DNA of 47,747 nucleotides from Novipirellula aureliae (lineage in GTDB: Bacteria; Planctomycetota; Planctomycetia; Pirellulales; Pirellulaceae): NCBI RefSeq assembly GCF_007860185.1, contig NZ_SJPY01000014.1:1-47747 (forward strand), in the 5' to 3' direction. Shown piece after piece: positions 24,963 through 33,402 of the stretch (positions are counted from its first letter, which is position 1; every line of letters begins with the position of its first letter). Below the pieces are notes generated by a model that saw nothing but the letters and a program-made list of their open reading frames with translations, was not told where the DNA came from and made no database searches. A program made the translations under genes and the position numbers.

Positions 24963-27242
24963 ATGAAAATGACGCACGATCAAATCGTCTTCCGATTCTT
25001 GTTGGAATCGGTAGTTGGGGCATGTCCTGATGCGAAGGTCTATATCGCGGGCTCGGTGAATGACGATGCTGTCTGGAGCGAAGTTGCAGCTTACCTCGCC
25101 GAGACACTTGATTGCATCACCTTGTCCGATGGAGAGCCATTCCTCGATGAATTGCTTGGCTCGATCAAGCAGGATTCGGTTTCTCACTGCGTTATTATCC
25201 CACCCTTTGCTCCATGGAAGAGCCTCTCGGATAGCTTGCGGCATCAACACCACCGTCTGAACTTGGAACAGATTGTTCTCCAAGAAGCTGCGAACGGATT
25301 ACCAGCGGGTGGAATGTTGACGTGTTGTCTGCCTGCGTCTTTTCTTTCAATGGAAAGTGCTAGGAAGTACCGTGATCGCTTGACGGAAATGCACGCGCCA
25401 TCGCTGGTCGTATCCCTGGAAGAAAGACGCGGTGGAATTACAAGTCGCGTTCACGAAGCCTTCCGCTTTGCGTTACTGACGATCACGGCACACAAAGGTG
25501 CCCCTCAGCCGCTGAAGTTTTTTAAGCCGCCGCATGTAAGCACTGACGAGCAGCTTGAACGTGTGAAGGCAGACTTTCTTCGGCTACAACAAATCCAAGG
25601 CGGCAGCACGGAAATGGGTTACGTGGTTCGCGATGGAATCGCGGGCGGTTCCCCGTTGCTTCACAAATTGTACGATCCGAAGTTCTTGCATGACCAGAAA
25701 TCGATGGAAGCGATCGGCGAGTTGAAACGGATGGACGAACTATTCGATTTCCTGCCGATCCTGCATCCATTGGTCGATAAAAAGCATTTGTTTTCTGAAC
25801 GTGCTGCCGGACTCGCCGCGGTCATTGAAGGTAGACAGATCACACGTGATGGAGATGTAAAGCATGATGAGATTCGTCATTGGACAGATAAAACAGAGGG
25901 ACGACTGTTGCAAGCGGGCGATATTTGTCTGCGCAAGATTGGGAATTTCGAGAGGGGTGATTTGGTGCTTTGCCAAATTTGGGAAAAGGATCTTCCCGCT
26001 GTCGCAGCCGAATCGGTCATCGCATTGAGACCAAAGGAAACGCTTGATTCTGCGGGTTGCGAGATGTTGTACTCGTTGATGCGGTCCGAGCGATTTGCCG
26101 ACTTCTTGGCAGCTCGATGCGGTGGCTCTATGCATATCCATCGCTCTTGGTTCGGAGAAATGCAATTGCCGGTTCCCGATGAGGCATTGCGGTTAGCAGT
26201 TCGTGATATCAACGCGGCAATAGGCCATTTTGAGCATTGGAAGCAGCAAGCGATCCGGTCGCGGAATGTTCTATTCGAATTGTCATCGCCAAAAGAAATG
26301 CGAAACGAGATGCTGGCGGCTGGACGCGTGAGCCGATTACGAAGTGCAGCGGCGAGTGCCATCGACGATATCAGTCATCGCATTCGATCTCTATATCCCC
26401 ACCCAGTTGCCATCCGATGGCGTGCGGCGGAGGTGAGCAGGCACGACTTGGAAGGCTACGTCGAGCTGTTAGAGGCTGCCGAGGTGCTGACGTTCTATTT
26501 GGCGTGCATGGCCATTGTTCAAGCCGATGTGGTCGACGGAATGAAGGTTTCTTGGGTGGGGCAGATTTCTAAACGACTCGCAAAGGGAGGTGAAAAGTCA
26601 GTGGGTACCAGCATGGGCGATTGGTTGGCGATCATACGCGAGGTGACTGAATCGAAGCAGTGGAAGAAGCGGATTGACGAAGCCCCATTTCCCGAGGCAT
26701 TGACATTTATCAAAGATGATCCCGAGGCGAACGAGGCACTTCAACGTGTTAGCGACGCACGCAACGACCAAGCTCACGGACGTGGGCCCAAGGGCGCGGC
26801 GATCGGCGAAAAGTTTGATGAGGTCTATCCTGATGTGGAGTACTTATTTTCAGCGACCGAGTTCTTATCAGACTACCCGCTGCGAGTGATCGAGCAGACC
26901 AATCGCGATTCGATGCGGAAAATTACCCGATACACCTACCGCGATCTGATGGGCGATCATCCATTAACGCCGTTGCAAACCGAAGAGAGCGAAGATTCCG
27001 AATTAGAAGCTGGCAGTCTGTACTTTGTTGGCCGCAGCGGAACGCTCCATCGTATCCGCCCCTACATCACGCGGCGGGAATGCCCGGAATGCGGATGCCT
27101 ATCGCTGATGTACCTCGATCGCTTCAACGCCAATACTAACGAATGCATCCTAAAAGGCCTGGACCACGCCCACACCGCCACCGACGCCAACATCACCAAC
27201 GATTTCCGCTATGTTGGTTTTTTGCCGGTAGTTGAAAGCTGA
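24963..27242 (+). CDS. Composite protein: degenerate methylase-like, TRD-like, HEPN-like and zinc domains
   Basis: 759 residues, starting 32 bases after the methylase gene, so the third gene of that operon. Residues 1-180 look like the catalytic half of an N6-methylase (GGMLTCCLPASFLSMESARK, LVVSLEERRGGITSRVHEAF), but motif I is absent and NPPF is replaced by IPPF (Ile79-Pro80-Pro81-Phe82), so catalysis is unlikely. Residues about 300-440 resemble a type I S-subunit recognition domain (GDICLRKIGNFERGDLVL; RSWFGEMQLPVPDEALRLAV). Residues about 450-640 are helical and contain RNDQAH (Arg600-His605), an RX4H motif as in HEPN ribonucleases. The end has CPECGC and later Cys/His that may bind zinc. 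It is not a standard DISARM protein. It may sense DNA methylation and trigger an RNase, but this is inference from motifs. Confidence 0.6.
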   Translation: MKMTHDQIVFRFLLESVVGACPDAKVYIAGSVNDDAVWSEVAAYLAETLDCITLSDGEPFLDELLGSIKQDSVSHCVIIPPFAPWKSLSDSLRHQHHRLNLEQIVLQEAANGLPAGGMLTCCLPASFLSMESARKYRDRLTEMHAPSLVVSLEERRGGITSRVHEAFRFALLTITAHKGAPQPLKFFKPPHVSTDEQLERVKADFLRLQQIQGGSTEMGYVVRDGIAGGSPLLHKLYDPKFLHDQKSMEAIGELKRMDELFDFLPILHPLVDKKHLFSERAAGLAAVIEGRQITRDGDVKHDEIRHWTDKTEGRLLQAGDICLRKIGNFERGDLVLCQIWEKDLPAVAAESVIALRPKETLDSAGCEMLYSLMRSERFADFLAARCGGSMHIHRSWFGEMQLPVPDEALRLAVRDINAAIGHFEHWKQQAIRSRNVLFELSSPKEMRNEMLAAGRVSRLRSAAASAIDDISHRIRSLYPHPVAIRWRAAEVSRHDLEGYVELLEAAEVLTFYLACMAIVQADVVDGMKVSWVGQISKRLAKGGEKSVGTSMGDWLAIIREVTESKQWKKRIDEAPFPEALTFIKDDPEANEALQRVSDARNDQAHGRGPKGAAIGEKFDEVYPDVEYLFSATEFLSDYPLRVIEQTNRDSMRKITRYTYRDLMGDHPLTPLQTEESEDSELEAGSLYFVGRSGTLHRIRPYITRRECPECGCLSLMYLDRFNANTNECILKGLDHAHTATDANITNDFRYVGFLPVVES

Positions 27243-27340
27243 GTTGGATGCGGAAGTTAACTGGCGGTTTGGCCTGCTTGCCGCGTCAGATTTAGTTAGA
27301 TTTCGCAGATTCCTATTATAAACCGCAGCATCGCATAGTC

Positions 27341-28024
27341 ATGAATGACACATTCATCGAATTTATCACGTCACAACTGACCGAATCCGTACCGAAACTG
27401 GCCAGTCTGTATGGCACTTGGGCGACGGCTCAACGGTTGAAACGAGCCGAAGACCTATTTGAAAGGCTGCGTCGTTATCGTGGTTTGACCTTTTCTGACT
27501 TTGCGACAAGCGACGCGGGGTTTCATTTGCTGGAAAAAGTTGTTGAACGAGTTAAGGCTGAACACTGCGAAGCAAAGCGAGAGCATTTTGCGAACTTGCT
27601 GGTGTCGACTTGGATCGACAACGGGCCGCACCAAGCGGTTTTTGATGAGGCCGATTTGTTTCTACGTGCGATCGATAGGTTCACCGATGTCCATCTTTAC
27701 TTGTTGGCGATTCTGCATGAAGCCGATGTGAAGGCATCCATTCCGTTTCGCAAGTTACAAGAATCGGTAGAGGACGCCACGGCGGATTGTGACCGTCGCG
27801 GGATTACTTTGGTCGCCCTTAATGATCTTTGCGCGGTTTTCGCAATGGTCAACCGATCGTGGGACTTGAATCGAAAGAAAGAGAGTCGGCCAATGTTTTC
27901 TGGTTCGCTCAGCCCCGAAAACATTTCTCGCAAGTGTTACCACGCGATCACACAACGAGGCATACGTTTTGTTGATCGCGTCGTTCGTGAACCGATAGTT
28001 GCTGCAGGAGGCCACCCGTCATGA
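27341..28024 (+). CDS. Unknown helical protein coupled to the reverse transcriptases
   Basis: 227 residues. Its stop overlaps the start of the first reverse transcriptase (ATGA at 28021), so it is translationally coupled. The protein is all-helical (ERLRRYRGLTFSDFATSDAG; EHCEAKREHFANLLVSTWID; FTDVHLYLLAILHEADVKAS) and somewhat resembles small abortive-infection-type helical proteins; I do not recognise a family. No nuclease motif is obvious. DRT3 loci described so far consist, to my knowledge, of two reverse transcriptases and an RNA, so this would be an extra component: an effector, a sensor, or an unrelated rider. Confidence 0.65.
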   Translation: MNDTFIEFITSQLTESVPKLASLYGTWATAQRLKRAEDLFERLRRYRGLTFSDFATSDAGFHLLEKVVERVKAEHCEAKREHFANLLVSTWIDNGPHQAVFDEADLFLRAIDRFTDVHLYLLAILHEADVKASIPFRKLQESVEDATADCDRRGITLVALNDLCAVFAMVNRSWDLNRKKESRPMFSGSLSPENISRKCYHAITQRGIRFVDRVVREPIVAAGGHPS

Positions 28025-29217
28025 CGAGTCGGCTCACCAACCCAGACTACCTGCGCAAATTAACACGCTCCGACGACCCACGCCGGTTTTCTGAGGTGAG
28101 CAACGGTACGAATTCACTGCTGCCCCAACTTGCCGAAGAATTCGAGCGGCGGATCTACCTACCATCGCCTCTGAAGATGGTTGATGGTGGTCGACGTATT
28201 CTTCATTCCGCGTCCACCTACGCGGACGTGCTCTTCTTGCGTCATAGTTGCAGGATGTTGAGGCGAAAACGCGGTGTCCGGTCATTGAACCGAAAACAAA
28301 TTGCAACCCAGATCGTAAAAATCCTGGAGGCCGATGTGTCTCATCACATTTTGCGGACCGACATCAGTGACTTCTTTGGGGCGATACCGGTCTACGATGC
28401 GGTGAGTCTGGAATCGGTTCAAGCCTGCTTTCCTGCTGTCGAGTACGGCTGGTGCATGAAGATTCTGTCCGCCGATCCGTACTCGGGCAACAAATTGCCA
28501 CGAGGATTGTCGATCAGCGGCGAATTGGCGGAACACTTCATGGTTGCGTTCGATCGTAGTGTGATCAGTCACGAAGGAGTCGTCTTCTACGGTCGTTTTG
28601 TCGATGACATCATCATCGTCACCGCGTCGGACGATTTGGATGAACTGAAAGAGGCTGTCAGCGGTTACTTGCCGGAATGCCTGTCCTTCAATCCGGAAAA
28701 AACGCAAACGTGCCGGTGGGGTGACAACGGTCAGGCCGCTAAAGGATTCGACTATCTCGGATTTTCATTCTGTCGCACGCAAAACATCGCGAGCAAGAAG
28801 CGTTCCGAGGTACACGTGGGAATCGCGACCAGCAAGATGCTCCGGTACAAAAAGAGAGTGAAATTGGCATTCAACGACTTCATTGAGAATAAAGATTTTC
28901 GCCTTCTACTGGATCGGATTCGATACCTAACGGGTGGCTGCTCGGTTTACAGCAGTTTCCAGCGACGACGGATCACCTTGGGACTATCTGCGTCTCATCG
29001 GGACATCACCGATGACGCGGCGTTGCAGGCATTGGATGCTTACCTTGGCAATTGGATCCGCAAAGCGCCGCTAGATGGTGCGCGGTCATGTCTGACGAAA
29101 AGCCAAAAGGCAAGTCTACGAAGGCTATCATTCACAGCGAGCTACGCCAACAACATTCGCCATCGCTTCACAGGCAAGCGTCTTTGGGAAATCCGAGGTC
29201 TTTTCAAGCATGTCTAA
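28021..29217 (+). CDS. drt3a: Reverse transcriptase, Drt3a-like
   Basis: 398 residues. Reverse transcriptase motif A is RTDISDFF (Asp114, Phe118), motif B is KLPRGLSISGELAEHFM, and the catalytic motif C is GRFVDDIIIV (Asp195-Asp196). The segment after it, KGFDYLGFSF, is the motif D/E region. RGLSIS with a following EL.E...FDR is typical of the UG-group defence reverse transcriptases. It overlaps the second reverse transcriptase gene by eight bases. In the DRT3 antiviral system two different reverse transcriptases act together with a structured RNA, Drt3a being the RNA-templated one as I recall. The active site is complete. The reverse transcriptase call is firm; the Drt3a assignment rests on pairing, size and the downstream RNA. 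Confidence 0.75.
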   Translation: MTSRLTNPDYLRKLTRSDDPRRFSEVSNGTNSLLPQLAEEFERRIYLPSPLKMVDGGRRILHSASTYADVLFLRHSCRMLRRKRGVRSLNRKQIATQIVKILEADVSHHILRTDISDFFGAIPVYDAVSLESVQACFPAVEYGWCMKILSADPYSGNKLPRGLSISGELAEHFMVAFDRSVISHEGVVFYGRFVDDIIIVTASDDLDELKEAVSGYLPECLSFNPEKTQTCRWGDNGQAAKGFDYLGFSFCRTQNIASKKRSEVHVGIATSKMLRYKKRVKLAFNDFIENKDFRLLLDRIRYLTGGCSVYSSFQRRRITLGLSASHRDITDDAALQALDAYLGNWIRKAPLDGARSCLTKSQKASLRRLSFTASYANNIRHRFTGKRLWEIRGLFKHV

Positions 29218-31099
29218 AATGCAATCCATCGACACTTCGGATCGGGATCGCGTGTTGCTAAGCGAGATCTTGCCTCACGAAGTTCCGCCACGATTTTCCC
29301 TCCGATCGGTTTACCGTCGGATGCGTGGACCGTCGTTGACCTCGCTCGATGACGCCCTGTTTCAACATCAAAACGACGCCAGCGGTCCGCCGGAGACGGT
29401 CCCCTACACATTCTCGCTTTCAAGGGGACGGAAAACGCCTCGCGACATTCATGTGATGCATCCGTTTCACTATCGCGAAGTGGTGAACTTTTACGAAACG
29501 TACGCAACCCAAATTCTGTCAAACTGTTTGAAGAGCCAATGGACGTTGAGATCGCCATCGGGAATTGCCCGTCGAGCGAAGGATATCGGCTACCAGAACC
29601 AGCAGCCCGGCATTCAAAGCGAATCCGAATCCGACGAAAGCCCTGTCTGCTACTTCGCCTACGGCCCGTTCAATTTGCTATACGCCTTTTACGGATCACG
29701 TGATTACGAGCGACTGGAATCGAAGTTTCGCTTTGTTCGGGCAATCGACGTGCAGTCTTGCTTTGGCAACATCTACACGCATTCGATCGCATGGGCTATT
29801 CGCGGCAAGGCAAACGCGAAACGAAGGGGCGACCGGTCCGCTTACTTCACATTTGATGCCAGATTTGACTCCTTGATGCGATCTATGAATCACGGTGAAA
29901 CGCACGGTATTCTGGTCGGCCCGGAGATGTCGCGTATCTTTGCAGAGCTGATTTTGCAAACCGTTGATACTGCGGTTTTGGGTACCCTGGCGGATCGAAT
30001 CGAATTCGGAAAACAATGCGAGGTTCGCCGATATTTGGATGATTTCTTTATCTTCTTCAATGAAGCCAGCATCGCCGACCAAGTTGAGCAAACCATCCGT
30101 GGGGAGTTGAAAAATTGCAAGCTCTACATCAATGACGCAAAAACGCTGGAGACCGAATCGCCTTTCATGTCGAACTTGAGTGCCCTGAAGCATGAACTAA
30201 GCCATTTGGTTGACGACCTGCACGAGTCGTTTCTTCGTGCCCGCCAGGAAAAGCGTCCGATTCCCAAGAGCGTGTGCCGAGTTGCGTTTCGGAAAATCAA
30301 AACCAAGGTGGCACAGTCAGGTTGCCACTATGAATCCTGCATCAGCTACGTGCTCTCGATCTTGCAGCGAAAAGTGACTGAAGCGAACAGCAGTCTCTGC
30401 TGCCAGTTTATCGAAGGCGGGATGGTGTCTCTTCTGAGCAAACTGCTGGAACTTGACTTTCGTTATCAGGTCGCCATCAAGGTTGCCACGATTTATCAGT
30501 TGATATCCGACAAGGTTCACGCTGATTTCGACTTGGAGCCGTCAGTGGTTGAAGATCTGAATGAACGAATTGCCGATGAAGTCACTCACTTAGCGATGAA
30601 TGCGATGTCACGAGAGGCTCCGCCTTGTTTGCCCTTGTTGGTTGTACTGATCCCGATTGCAAAGTTGGATCTAGTTCATAACGTCAATCCAAGCTTGGCT
30701 GAAACCATCTGGAAACACTCACAGGTTCAGTCGCGGCCCGCCGAAGTCGACTATTTTACGGTCGTCAGTTTGCTCTATTTCTGTGGTGATCGTCGCGCCT
30801 ATGTGCGGCTTGTTCGAGAGATTGTGAAAGCGGCAAAACGATTCCTTCGGGAGTCGAAGGACAAGGGATTGCGAGCTGACTGTCTCATGCTGGCCGCAGA
30901 TCTTGCCTGTTGCCCACTTCTTAAAGAGGACGTGAGAAAAGTAATGCTACGTCAGGTTTTTGGTTGGGTGAATATGCCGAAAGATGTGGCCGGGGCACTA
31001 CAGGAGCTCGCTGGCAAAAGCATGTTTTTCGATTGGGACACGACCGTTTCCACGACGACCTACCTACTTGAGAAGCAGATTCCTCGATGTTACGCTTAA
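29210..31099 (+). CDS. drt3b: Reverse transcriptase, Drt3b-like
   Basis: 629 residues. Motif A is RAIDVQSCFGNIYTHSIAWA (Asp180), followed by GETHGILVGPEMSRIFAELI (motif B, with GP) and RRYLDDFFIFF (Asp277-Asp278). The IYTHSIAWA and HGILVGPE..RIFAE phrases recall the Abi/UG reverse transcriptases and especially the second enzyme of DRT3. A 300-residue helical C-terminal domain with no recognised fold follows (RAYVRLVREIVKAAKRFLRE and similar). ATG 29210 lies within the end of the first reverse transcriptase gene. As I recall, Drt3b makes its strand without a nucleic acid template; whether the needed residues are kept here must be checked by alignment. The untranslated region after the stop holds the candidate RNA. 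Confidence 0.75.
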   Translation: MSKMQSIDTSDRDRVLLSEILPHEVPPRFSLRSVYRRMRGPSLTSLDDALFQHQNDASGPPETVPYTFSLSRGRKTPRDIHVMHPFHYREVVNFYETYATQILSNCLKSQWTLRSPSGIARRAKDIGYQNQQPGIQSESESDESPVCYFAYGPFNLLYAFYGSRDYERLESKFRFVRAIDVQSCFGNIYTHSIAWAIRGKANAKRRGDRSAYFTFDARFDSLMRSMNHGETHGILVGPEMSRIFAELILQTVDTAVLGTLADRIEFGKQCEVRRYLDDFFIFFNEASIADQVEQTIRGELKNCKLYINDAKTLETESPFMSNLSALKHELSHLVDDLHESFLRARQEKRPIPKSVCRVAFRKIKTKVAQSGCHYESCISYVLSILQRKVTEANSSLCCQFIEGGMVSLLSKLLELDFRYQVAIKVATIYQLISDKVHADFDLEPSVVEDLNERIADEVTHLAMNAMSREAPPCLPLLVVLIPIAKLDLVHNVNPSLAETIWKHSQVQSRPAEVDYFTVVSLLYFCGDRRAYVRLVREIVKAAKRFLRESKDKGLRADCLMLAADLACCPLLKEDVRKVMLRQVFGWVNMPKDVAGALQELAGKSMFFDWDTTVSTTTYLLEKQIPRCYA

Positions 31100-31275
31100 A
31101 GCACACAGGTGGAACTCCGCTCGTGACTGGATCAAAGTTTACTCTGGTCCGACATCGAGTGCGGCCGAATGGCGAAGAGGTGAGGTCACTTGCACGTGAC
31201 CGATCCTCAGCCCCTCGGGGCACACACACTTTCCACTTGGGCTCATCAGGGACTATGTGCCTGATGAGTTTTTTT
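31100..31275 (+). ncRNA. Candidate DRT3 non-coding RNA
   Basis: This stretch directly after the second reverse transcriptase has no supported gene but is rich in structure. GGTCAC/GTGACC forms a perfect stem with a six-base loop (31184-31201). GCCC-CTCG-GGGC is a tetraloop hairpin (31210-31221). Single-stranded CACACACAC (31221-31229) follows at once, and a long terminator closes the unit. DRT3 systems have been reported, as I recall, to use an ACACAC stretch in their RNA as template for poly(GT). The match of tract, position and flanking hairpins makes this a strong candidate. Boundaries are estimates; the 5' end may lie inside the reverse transcriptase gene. Confidence 0.6.
31242..31275 (+). 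terminator. Strong intrinsic terminator of the DRT3-like locus
   Basis: CTCATCAGG and CCTGATGAG form a perfect nine-base-pair stem with a nine-base loop (31242-31268), followed by seven T. It ends the plus-strand transcript before the convergent ImmA/IrrE gene. Confidence 0.9.
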
Positions 31276-31308
31276 ATTCAGTGATCCGTAGTTCGGGCAT
31301 ACTGCTGG

Positions 31309-32250
31309 CTACAGCAATTGCCCGATTCGGATTTCAATGTAGTCGCGTCCTTCATCGGTGTTGATACAAGTCGACCGCAACCTAGCTTCGTTTTTTTCCC
31401 AGAACAGTTCGACGGCCTCTTCTTGTGAGAGACCGACACACTTCGATTTGAACGCACCAATGATGCCAGACAGTCTATTGCGAAATGCGTCGTCGCTGCT
31501 GAGGTACTCTCGTTCAAAAGCTGCTCTCAGCTCGTTGACCGAAAGTTGGTTTCCATGTTCTTTCGGCAATAGTTGAACGAACAAAGTTGACGAGCCAAAG
31601 AAGGGGTTCTCAAGTACCGACGCGACGACGGTTTGGTTCTCATTGTGATCCGCCCGAAACGCATTTGGACTGACGTTCTGCGCTTCCTGCCGCAGTTCAA
31701 ACGCGGTCTCCTCGGACATTCGGAGAGTCCTCGACCATTGCCAACGAATATCGGCGCCAGAAAACGCGACAACTGAGGCATTGAGTAACCCCAGTTCCTC
31801 AGTGAGGTTGCAGACTCTCACGGCAGCGGCCAATTCAGAGACCCTGGCACGCTTTGCCAGTCGCTTCAACGCGCCAGCGACGACGGGAAGTTGCCCTGCG
31901 TCCTTACGGACTTCCGCCAATGGCAACAACAAACAGGAGGCGACATCGTTGACGCGTCTCTCTTCGTCGCTGTCCGATGACAACATGTCCTCGAACGATT
32001 CGCCAAACATAGAGGGAATGCCAAGGATCAAATGCCCGAGTTCGTGTGCGAGCGTAAACCTTCTCTGCGCTTTGGTCAGTTCGCCGTTGAGTCGGATAAT
32101 GGTTCGATCATCGTAATGAAGGCACCATCCATCGCAGCCTGGGGTATCTGATGTGCGGACTTCGATGCCAAAGTCGTTGACGAGCTTTTCCGGCGCTGCT
32201 GGAAAATGTTCCGCAGCATACGACTCAACTTCATCGAGAGAAATCATCAA
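31309..32250 (-). CDS. ImmA/IrrE-family metallopeptidase
   Basis: 313 residues. The zinc-protease motif HELGH (His69-Glu70-His73) sits in RRFTLAHELGHLILGIPSMF, with a downstream Glu-rich helix (DSDEERRVNDVASCLLLP) supplying the usual third ligand in the ExxANxFA-like position. Two adjacent start codons (32250 and 32247). Such proteases cleave repressors or antitoxins after a signal. The C-terminal 170 residues, including NALRADHNEN-like and RNRLSGIIGAFKSK segments, are extra and not recognised. It is the last gene of a three-gene minus-strand unit with a small protein and a GNAT protein, convergent with the DRT3-like locus. It probably controls one of these partners by proteolysis. Confidence 0.85.
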   Translation of the reverse strand: MMISLDEVESYAAEHFPAAPEKLVNDFGIEVRTSDTPGCDGWCLHYDDRTIIRLNGELTKAQRRFTLAHELGHLILGIPSMFGESFEDMLSSDSDEERRVNDVASCLLLPLAEVRKDAGQLPVVAGALKRLAKRARVSELAAAVRVCNLTEELGLLNASVVAFSGADIRWQWSRTLRMSEETAFELRQEAQNVSPNAFRADHNENQTVVASVLENPFFGSSTLFVQLLPKEHGNQLSVNELRAAFEREYLSSDDAFRNRLSGIIGAFKSKCVGLSQEEAVELFWEKNEARLRSTCINTDEGRDYIEIRIGQLL

Positions 32251-32256
32251 ACGGTC

Positions 32257-32529
32257 TCAGCCCTTGATGCCGAGAAGGTCATTCATGTCGGCCAGCAGAA
32301 CACGTTTGGCATCATCGCTGAATTGACTTAGGTCTTGATTCTTGAACTTCACTCGCAGCTTCTTGTGCAGAGCGAGCAGCCGAACAATGTGACGATCAAG
32401 TTGCGAGTCGGCTTTTACGTCTCTTAAGTTATCGACATCGTCACGTCGATACGAATCCGCCTGTCTTCGGCCACCTGATACAGGTGCGAAGTCATCGTTA
32501 GTCTGCTGTTTTCTCGGTGAATGTCTCAT
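32257..32529 (-). CDS. Small charged protein between GNAT and ImmA/IrrE
   Basis: 90 residues, not recognised. The start overlaps the stop of the GNAT gene (ATGA), and the stop lies six bases before the protease start, so all three are one operon. The first 35 residues are polar and basic (MRHSPRKQQTNDDFAPVSGG), probably flexible; the rest is a helical stretch (SQLDRHIVRLLALHKKLRVK). Size and place fit an antitoxin or a protease substrate, but nothing in the sequence proves it. Confidence 0.55.
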   Translation of the reverse strand: MRHSPRKQQTNDDFAPVSGGRRQADSYRRDDVDNLRDVKADSQLDRHIVRLLALHKKLRVKFKNQDLSQFSDDAKRVLLADMNDLLGIKG

Positions 32530-33128
32530 ATTGGATAGCCCTCAGAATCGAGCCAGGAACGGGCTGCGGAGGTTGGGATTTCAAAGTCAAGGATCCCGTC
32601 TTCATCCTCCAGGATAACCTGAAATCCCCGGGCAAGATAGAAGTCATGCGTTTTTTGGTTAGGTAGAGATGTGAGCCAAACACGGCCGCCAAGGCCCAAG
32701 AGATAGCTATGCCGGACGACAGACAGCAACAAACAGTAGCCGACACCCCTAAAACAAGGAGGTTCGCAAAGCCACGGGCGATTCCGAGGAGCTGTAGCGA
32801 TCCGGTCGAGATTGACGGCCCCTTCCCCCTCCTCCAGTCTGCTCAGGGAATCAATGAAATAGGTTGCCGCGCCCTGCACCTCTTGATCTGGCGTCTGAAC
32901 GGCAATCGCCTGATACGCCAAGTTGGTCCTTTGCTCACCAATCACCTTAAGCCATTGCCAGTGATGGTCCTCTTCATGGGAACGTGTGGTTCGCCCGGCT
33001 TTGATCTTCCACCATTGGCCATCAATTTTACTTTTCGCTAATTTACGATTTAGCTCGACAATTTCTGCCTCAACCAGTTGTCCCGTGTTGGCATCAGTCA
33101 GGTTGACCGAGTAGGGTAGTTCGAACAT
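32526..33128 (-). CDS. GNAT-like N-acetyltransferase
   Basis: 200 residues. The core reads GAATYFIDS (strand 4), VNLDRIATAPRNRPW (strand 5), FRGVGYCLLLSVVRHSYLLG (acetyl-CoA loop and helix 3, a variant of the R/QxxGxG/A motif) and VWLTSLPNQKTHDFYLARGF (FY..rGF end motif), which together give the GNAT fold. The N-terminal 75 residues are extra. Possible targets are aminoacyl-tRNA (toxin type) or a protein; the small partner and protease favour a toxin-antitoxin-like or immunity unit. It is first in its operon; the 274-base gap to the divergent helicase gene (33129-33402) must hold both promoters. Confidence 0.65.
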   Translation of the reverse strand: MFELPYSVNLTDANTGQLVEAEIVELNRKLAKSKIDGQWWKIKAGRTTRSHEEDHHWQWLKVIGEQRTNLAYQAIAVQTPDQEVQGAATYFIDSLSRLEEGEGAVNLDRIATAPRNRPWLCEPPCFRGVGYCLLLSVVRHSYLLGLGGRVWLTSLPNQKTHDFYLARGFQVILEDEDGILDFEIPTSAARSWLDSEGYPI

Positions 33129-33402
33129 GGATTGGAAAACGTCCGTGAAGGAAACCCGACAACCACCTGATCCCGGGACAAAAAAGCTAGGCTAATACTT
33201 TAGCGATTTTTAGATCAATGAAAACCACGGTTGTTTAGACCATCGATGACATCGAAAAGAATGCACGCTTTGCAATATCATTCGTCCGAGGTCGGACCTC
33301 AATTATCCTGGGGTAAAGCCAGAGATCTCAAAATCCCTTATGATAGTGCCCATTTGACTTCCAGGCCACGTCACCATCAAAGCAGTTTGCTAAAGGGCAC
33401 CG

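Noticed and set aside
28021-31099. Group II intron or retron
   Set aside because: There is no maturase/endonuclease domain, and the paired overlapping RT genes with a 3' RNA do not match retron msr-msd layout.
27341-31275. Diversity-generating retroelement
   Set aside because: RTs and an Avd-like gene exist in the window, but no template/variable repeat pair or target gene is visible, and the RT pair fits DRT3 better.
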